A stretch of DNA of 9,376 nt from Synechococcales cyanobacterium PMM_0085. GTDB taxonomy: Bacteria > Cyanobacteriota > Cyanobacteriia > Elainellales > Elainellaceae. The notes under the pieces are model-generated. The model searched no databases. It was not told the origin of the DNA and was given only the letters and a program-made list of their open reading frames with translations. This document shows positions 6,145 to 9,376 of this stretch, one piece after another (within the stretch, counting starts at the first letter, position 1; every line of letters starts with the position of its first letter). The position numbers were made by a program, and so were the translations under genes. The stretch is taken from positions 1-9,376 of the forward strand of contig CASBQJ010000360.1 in assembly GCA_949127705.1 (NCBI GenBank). The letters run 5' to 3'.

Positions 6145-6188
6145 TTTTAATTATAGGAGCTAACTGCCCGCTCTGTCGCCTTACCCCA

Positions 6189-6542
6189 ATGGATAAACCA
6201 ACTCAAGCTTCAGATAAAAATCTCGAACTAATGCGCAGCTTCTCCGAGAGCTACGCCAAGCGCACGGGCACCTACTTTTGTGTCGATCCCAGCGTGACGG
6301 CGGTTGTGATTGAGGGGCTGGCCAAACATAAAGATGATTTGGGTGCCCCCCTTTGCCCCTGCCGCCATTATGAAGACAAACAGGCGGAGGCCGCTGCGGC
6401 CTACTGGAATTGCCCCTGTGTTCCCATGCGTGAGCGCAAGGAGTGTCACTGTATGCTTTTCCTGCCAGCCGATAACGACTTTGCGGGTACTCAACAAGAA
6501 ATCGGCTTCGATGAAATTCGCAGTGTGACCAACAACCCCTAA
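6189..6542 (+). CDS. ftrC: Ferredoxin-thioredoxin reductase, catalytic (beta) chain
   Basis: A 117-residue catalytic subunit of ferredoxin:thioredoxin reductase, which uses photosynthetically reduced ferredoxin to reduce thioredoxin disulfides in the cytoplasm. The complete cysteine set is present: CPC (56-58), CPC (75-77) and CHC (86-88). By analogy with the Synechocystis enzyme, C56, C75, C77 and C86 bind the [4Fe-4S] cluster, C58 and C88 form the redox disulfide, and H87 is the conserved catalytic-site His. The strings RTGTYFCVD and CPCVPMRERKECHCMLFL are nearly invariant in the family. I chose ATG 6189 because it gives the family length; an in-frame ATG at 6120 would add 23 residues and would place SufR operator 2 inside the coding region. 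No good ribosome site precedes 6189; AGGAG at 6155-6159 is too far. It is first gene of the suf transcript, 72 bases ahead of sufB. The variable subunit ftrV is not here. Confidence 0.93.
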   Translation: MDKPTQASDKNLELMRSFSESYAKRTGTYFCVDPSVTAVVIEGLAKHKDDLGAPLCPCRHYEDKQAEAAAAYWNCPCVPMRERKECHCMLFLPADNDFAGTQQEIGFDEIRSVTNNP

Positions 6543-6614
6543 GGTTCAGCCGCTCACCGTCCAACCCCAGGCCGCCTCATCCCCAGCCCTTTCCATTGAG
6601 AGAACATTTAACCG

Positions 6615-8051
6615 ATGACTGCATCCGTCACCTCCCTCGTTAACCAACCGTACAAGTACGGCTTTGTCACCGATATTGAGTCCGACACCATCCCTGCCGG
6701 ACTCAGTGAAGATGTCATTCGGCTGATTTCTGCCAAGAAAAATGAGCCAGATTTTATGCTGGAGTTTCGCCTCAAGGCGTATCGCCAGTGGCTCAAGATG
6801 GACGAGCCGACCTGGGCAGAAGTCGGTTATGCCAAAATCGATTACCAAAAGATTGTTTACTACTCGGCTCCCAAGCAGCAGAAAAAGCTAAATAGCCTAG
6901 ACGAGGTGGATCCCACGCTGCTAGAAACGTTTGAGAAGTTGGGCATTCCGCTCTCGGAACAAAAGCGGCTGTCGAATGTGGCAGTAGATGCCATTTTTGA
7001 CAGTGTGTCTGTGGCTACGACGTTCCGCGAGCAGCTGTTTGAAGTGGGCGTCATTTTCTGCTCCATTTCGGAAGCGATGCGGGAGTACCCCGAGCTAATC
7101 CAGAAATATCTGGGTAGCGTGGTGCCTGTAGGCGACAACTTTTTTGCGGCGCTCAACGCAGCAGTCTTCACCGACGGATCGTTTGTCTATATTCCTAAGG
7201 GCGTTGCCTGCCCGATGGAGCTGTCCACCTATTTCCGCATCAACAATGGCGATTCGGGTCAGTTTGAGCGAACGCTAATTGTGGCCGAGGAAGGCAGCTC
7301 GGTCAGCTATCTGGAGGGCTGCACGGCTCCCATGTTTGATACCAACCAGCTGCATGCGGCGGTGGTGGAACTGGTAGCGCTCGACCATGCCGACATTAAA
7401 TACTCCACGGTGCAAAACTGGTACGCTGGCGATGCCAATGGCAAAGGCGGCATTTACAACTTTGTCACCAAGCGGGGGCTGTGCCAGGGCGTCAATTCCA
7501 AAATTTCTTGGACACAGGTGGAAACTGGATCTGCGATTACCTGGAAGTATCCGAGCTGTGTGCTAGTGGGCGACAACTCGGTGGGCGAGTTCTATTCGGT
7601 GGCGCTAACGAACAACATGCAGCAAGCCGATACGGGTACCAAAATGGTGCATGTTGGCAAAAATACCCGCAGCACGATCATCTCGAAGGGGATCTCGGCG
7701 GGTAAGTCTGAGAACAGCTATCGCGGCCTGGTCAAAATTGGGCCAAAAGCAGACGGGGCACGTAACTATTCACAGTGCGACTCGATGCTAATTGGCGACA
7801 CGGCTGGGGCCAACACATTCCCCTACATTCAAGTCCAAAACAATACGGCTCGCGTTGAGCACGAAGCCTCCACCTCCAAGATTGGAGAAGATCAGCTGTT
7901 CTTCTTTCGGCAGCGGGGGATTTCGGCAGAAGATGCGATTTCGATGATGATTAGCGGCTTTTGTAAGGACGTGTTTAGCCAGCTGCCAATGGAATTTGCC
8001 GTAGAAGCCGATCGCCTGCTAGCTCTGAAGCTAGAGGGCAGTGTGGGTTAG
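6615..8051 (+). CDS. sufB: SufB, Fe-S cluster assembly scaffold subunit
   Basis: A 478-residue full-length SufB, the core of the SufBC2D complex on which nascent Fe-S clusters are built in the cytoplasm. The N-terminal helical part (about 1-165) leads into the beta-helix core. Landmarks include FRLKAYRQW (51-59), VYIPKGVACP (191-200), SVSYLEGCTAP (229-239) and NYSQCDSMLIGD (384-395). Cys388 aligns with E. coli SufB Cys405, implicated in cluster assembly, and Cys236 with Cys254, implicated in sulfur uptake; these equivalences come from motif recall. The C-terminus carries the FFFRQRGIS and DVFSQLPMEF segments that contact SufC. The ATG at 6615 has only a weak GAGAG (6598-6602) ahead. It lies 72 bases after ftrC with no terminator between and is followed closely by sufC. 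Confidence 0.97.
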   Translation: MTASVTSLVNQPYKYGFVTDIESDTIPAGLSEDVIRLISAKKNEPDFMLEFRLKAYRQWLKMDEPTWAEVGYAKIDYQKIVYYSAPKQQKKLNSLDEVDPTLLETFEKLGIPLSEQKRLSNVAVDAIFDSVSVATTFREQLFEVGVIFCSISEAMREYPELIQKYLGSVVPVGDNFFAALNAAVFTDGSFVYIPKGVACPMELSTYFRINNGDSGQFERTLIVAEEGSSVSYLEGCTAPMFDTNQLHAAVVELVALDHADIKYSTVQNWYAGDANGKGGIYNFVTKRGLCQGVNSKISWTQVETGSAITWKYPSCVLVGDNSVGEFYSVALTNNMQQADTGTKMVHVGKNTRSTIISKGISAGKSENSYRGLVKIGPKADGARNYSQCDSMLIGDTAGANTFPYIQVQNNTARVEHEASTSKIGEDQLFFFRQRGISAEDAISMMISGFCKDVFSQLPMEFAVEADRLLALKLEGSVG

Positions 8052-8066
8052 GGAACGATTTAGCGC

Positions 8067-8073
8067 AGAGGAG
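8067..8073 (+). promoter_or_regulatory. Ribosome binding site deciding the sufC start
   Basis: AGAGGAG (8067-8073) ends six bases before GTG at 8080. This supports the GTG at 8080 over the in-frame GTG at 8041, which would add 13 atypical residues and overlap the end of sufB. Confidence 0.75.
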
Positions 8074-8079
8074 TACGAC

Positions 8080-8865
8080 GTGATCAGTGAGAACAGTCCG
8101 ATTATTCTATCGGTCAACAATTTAACCGCTAATGTAAACGGTACCCAGATTTTGAAAGGGATGAATCTGGAGATCAAAGCGGGCGAGATCCACGCCATTA
8201 TGGGACCAAACGGGTCTGGGAAAAGTACCTTCTCCAAAGTCTTGGCGGGGCATCCAGCCTATGACGTCACGGGTGGAGAGGTGCAGTTTTTAGGCCAAAA
8301 TTTACTGGAATTAGAGCCAGAAGACCGGGCGCGATCGGGGGTGTTTCTGGCGTTCCAATATCCGCTGGAAATTCCGGGGGTGAGCAACTTAGACTTTTTG
8401 CGCGTAGCCTATAATTCTCGCCAAAAACATCAGGGGCTAGAAGAGCTAGATGCCTTTGATTTTGATGAGCTAGTGCAGCAAAAGCTCGATATCGTCAAAA
8501 TGGACGCGGCCTTTTTGAACCGCAGCGTCAATGAAGGGTTCTCGGGCGGCGAGAAAAAGCGCAACGAAATTTTGCAGATGGCGCTGCTAGAACCGAAGCT
8601 GGGCATTTTAGACGAGACCGATTCGGGGCTAGATATTGATGCGCTCAAAATCGTAGCCGATGGCGTCAATCAGCTTTCCAACCCAGACAACGCCACCCTG
8701 ATGATTACCCATTACCAGCGGCTGCTGAATTACGTTGTGCCCGATTATGTCCATGTGATGGCCAATGGCCGAATTATTCGCTCTGGTACCAAAGACTTGG
8801 CGCTAGAGCTAGAAGCGCGCGGCTATGACTGGGTGCTAGATGAAGCAGCGGCGGGGGTGGCGTAA
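8080..8865 (+). CDS. sufC: SufC, ATPase of the SufBCD complex
   Basis: A 261-residue ABC-type ATPase, cytoplasmic, that powers conformational change of the SufBC2D scaffold during cluster assembly; it is not a transporter. Motifs with numbering from the GTG at 8080: Walker A GPNGSGKST (42-50), Q-loop FQYPLEIPG (92-100), signature FSGGEKKR (154-161), Walker B LGILDET (174-180) with Glu179, D-loop SGLD (182-185) and switch His211 (ITHYQR). FSGGEKKRNEILQ and LDETDSGLDIDALK are characteristic of SufC. The GTG start is backed by a strong ribosome site. The stop overlaps the sufD ATG by one base (TAATG), indicating coupled translation and balanced production with its partner SufD. Confidence 0.97.
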   Translation: MISENSPIILSVNNLTANVNGTQILKGMNLEIKAGEIHAIMGPNGSGKSTFSKVLAGHPAYDVTGGEVQFLGQNLLELEPEDRARSGVFLAFQYPLEIPGVSNLDFLRVAYNSRQKHQGLEELDAFDFDELVQQKLDIVKMDAAFLNRSVNEGFSGGEKKRNEILQMALLEPKLGILDETDSGLDIDALKIVADGVNQLSNPDNATLMITHYQRLLNYVVPDYVHVMANGRIIRSGTKDLALELEARGYDWVLDEAAAGVA

Positions 8866-9376
8866 TGAGTATTCAGGTATCTCCGACGTTGCCAGACCTA
8901 GAGTCAGGCATAGGGCTAGAAGCAGGATCAGAAATTCGGCCAGAACTAGGATTGAGCGGGTCGGCGCAGAAACGGCAGGCGTGTTTGTCTCGATTGCTAG
9001 AACTGGCGATCGCCTCTCCTTCCCCTGCCTCCTGGCTCCAGAGTTTGCGCGATCGCGCCACTGCTCAGGTACAGTCGCAGTCCTTCCCCAGCAACCGCGA
9101 CGAAGCATGGCGGTTTACAGACTTATCAGATCTGCTAGGGCTGGAGTTTGCCGCCGCTGCCAAGTCCAGCGTTCAGCTCGCCGACCTAGCCGCCTACGTT
9201 TTACCCGAAGCCGAACACAGCCGATTGGTGTTTGTCGATGGGGTGTACGCGCCGCACTTATCGGCCATCTCCCACCTGCCCGCTACCCTTCAAGTTGGCA
9301 ATCTGGCCGCATTGGCTGCACCGGATGAACTACTGCCCTACCTCGCCCAACAATCGGGAGCAGACGAACTGTTTAC
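8865..9376 (+). CDS. sufD: SufD, Fe-S assembly scaffold subunit (N-terminal part, cut by window end)
   Basis: The frame opens at ATG 8865, overlapping the sufC stop, and runs off the window after 170 complete codons. SufD proteins are usually about 430-460 residues, so roughly 40% is visible. The family motif PSNRDEAWRFTDLSDLL (75-91) is clear, followed by RLVFVDGVYAPHLS (120-133), both typical of the N-terminal domain preceding the beta-helix. SufD pairs with SufB, and each binds one SufC; it helps acquire iron for the nascent cluster. The first 35 residues are low-complexity (rich in Leu, Glu, Gly, Ser) and may be poorly conserved. The conserved His of the C-terminal interface and any following sufS lie outside the window. 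Confidence 0.93.
   Translation, partial: MSIQVSPTLPDLESGIGLEAGSEIRPELGLSGSAQKRQACLSRLLELAIASPSPASWLQSLRDRATAQVQSQSFPSNRDEAWRFTDLSDLLGLEFAAAAKSSVQLADLAAYVLPEAEHSRLVFVDGVYAPHLSAISHLPATLQVGNLAALAAPDELLPYLAQQSGADELF

Larger units (their letters stand above)
2682..9056. repeat. HIP1 octamers (GCGATCGC), ten dispersed copies
   Basis: Copies at 2682-2689, 2742-2749, 3348-3355, 3750-3757, 4474-4481, 5184-5191, 5258-5265, 5804-5811, 9006-9013 and 9049-9056. HIP1 is strongly over-represented in many cyanobacterial genomes. None occurs in 1-2681, which contains the transposase gene, nor between 5812 and 9005, which contains ftrC-sufBC. Confidence 0.9.

Noticed and set aside
6181..6564. Minus-strand frames opposite ftrC
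   Set aside because: FtrC on the plus strand is unmistakable by its CPC/CPC/CHC motifs; these are composition-driven shadows.
6543..6614. Separate promoter or terminator between ftrC and sufB
   Set aside because: The 72 bases are C-rich with no -35/-10 pair and no stable hairpin followed by T, so read-through is the simpler reading.
8041..8079. Upstream GTG start for sufC
   Set aside because: It overlaps sufB, adds 13 residues not seen in SufC proteins, and the strong AGAGGAG lies downstream of it, in front of GTG 8080.
8840..9328. Long open frame on the plus strand over the sufD start
   Set aside because: It is in a different frame from the clear SufD translation that begins at 8865 and overlaps the sufC stop; its Arg/Ser-rich product resembles no family and is a shadow.

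Overview
The window looks like cyanobacterial chromosome. Three things point there. The palindrome GCGATCGC (HIP1, typical of many cyanobacterial genomes) occurs ten times between 2682 and 9056. A divergent sufR / sufBCD locus with textbook SufR operators (CAAC-N6-GTTG) is present. A ferredoxin-thioredoxin reductase catalytic subunit of plant/cyanobacterial type lies inside that locus. Genus cannot be fixed from the sequence; sampled lines of the suf genes are about 57% GC, compared with about 35% in the mobile-element part.

Layout. Positions 1-133 hold no recognisable gene but contain a strong fold-back (8-81). Positions 134-2440 (minus) encode a 768-residue fusion: an N-terminal TM0106-type RecB-like domain with a four-cysteine Fe-S-type cluster, a DEDD ribonuclease-H-like exonuclease domain, then an IS66-type zinc-ribbon and DDE transposase domain that stops before the third acidic catalytic residue. 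This region is AT-rich, has no HIP1 site and reads as an insertion with a lost 3' end. Positions 2441-2782 are gene-free; their first part carries short direct and inverted repeats that may be the element's other end. Next, on the minus strand, are a DUF1361-type membrane protein with an internal duplication (2783-3643), a small exported outer-membrane-like protein (3912-4529), and a compact group of sufR (5369-6034), an internally duplicated 140-residue protein (4925-5347) and a two-helix membrane protein (4626-4928), the last two overlapping by ATGA.

The right third is the iron-sulfur cluster assembly operon on the plus strand: ftrC (6189-6542), sufB (6615-8051), sufC (8080-8865) and the start of sufD (8865 to the window end). 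SufR, a [4Fe-4S] repressor, is transcribed divergently from a 155-base region with two perfect operators; the first overlaps the -35 box of a good sigma70-type promoter. When cluster supply is low, apo-SufR should release the operators and raise SufBCD scaffold production. The notable point is that ftrC, itself a [4Fe-4S] enzyme linking photosynthetic electron flow to thioredoxin, is the first gene behind those operators and so should be under the same control.

I do not see a CRISPR array, tRNA, rRNA or complete defence island. The best candidates for something unusual are the nuclease-transposase fusion and the SufR-ftrC linkage.
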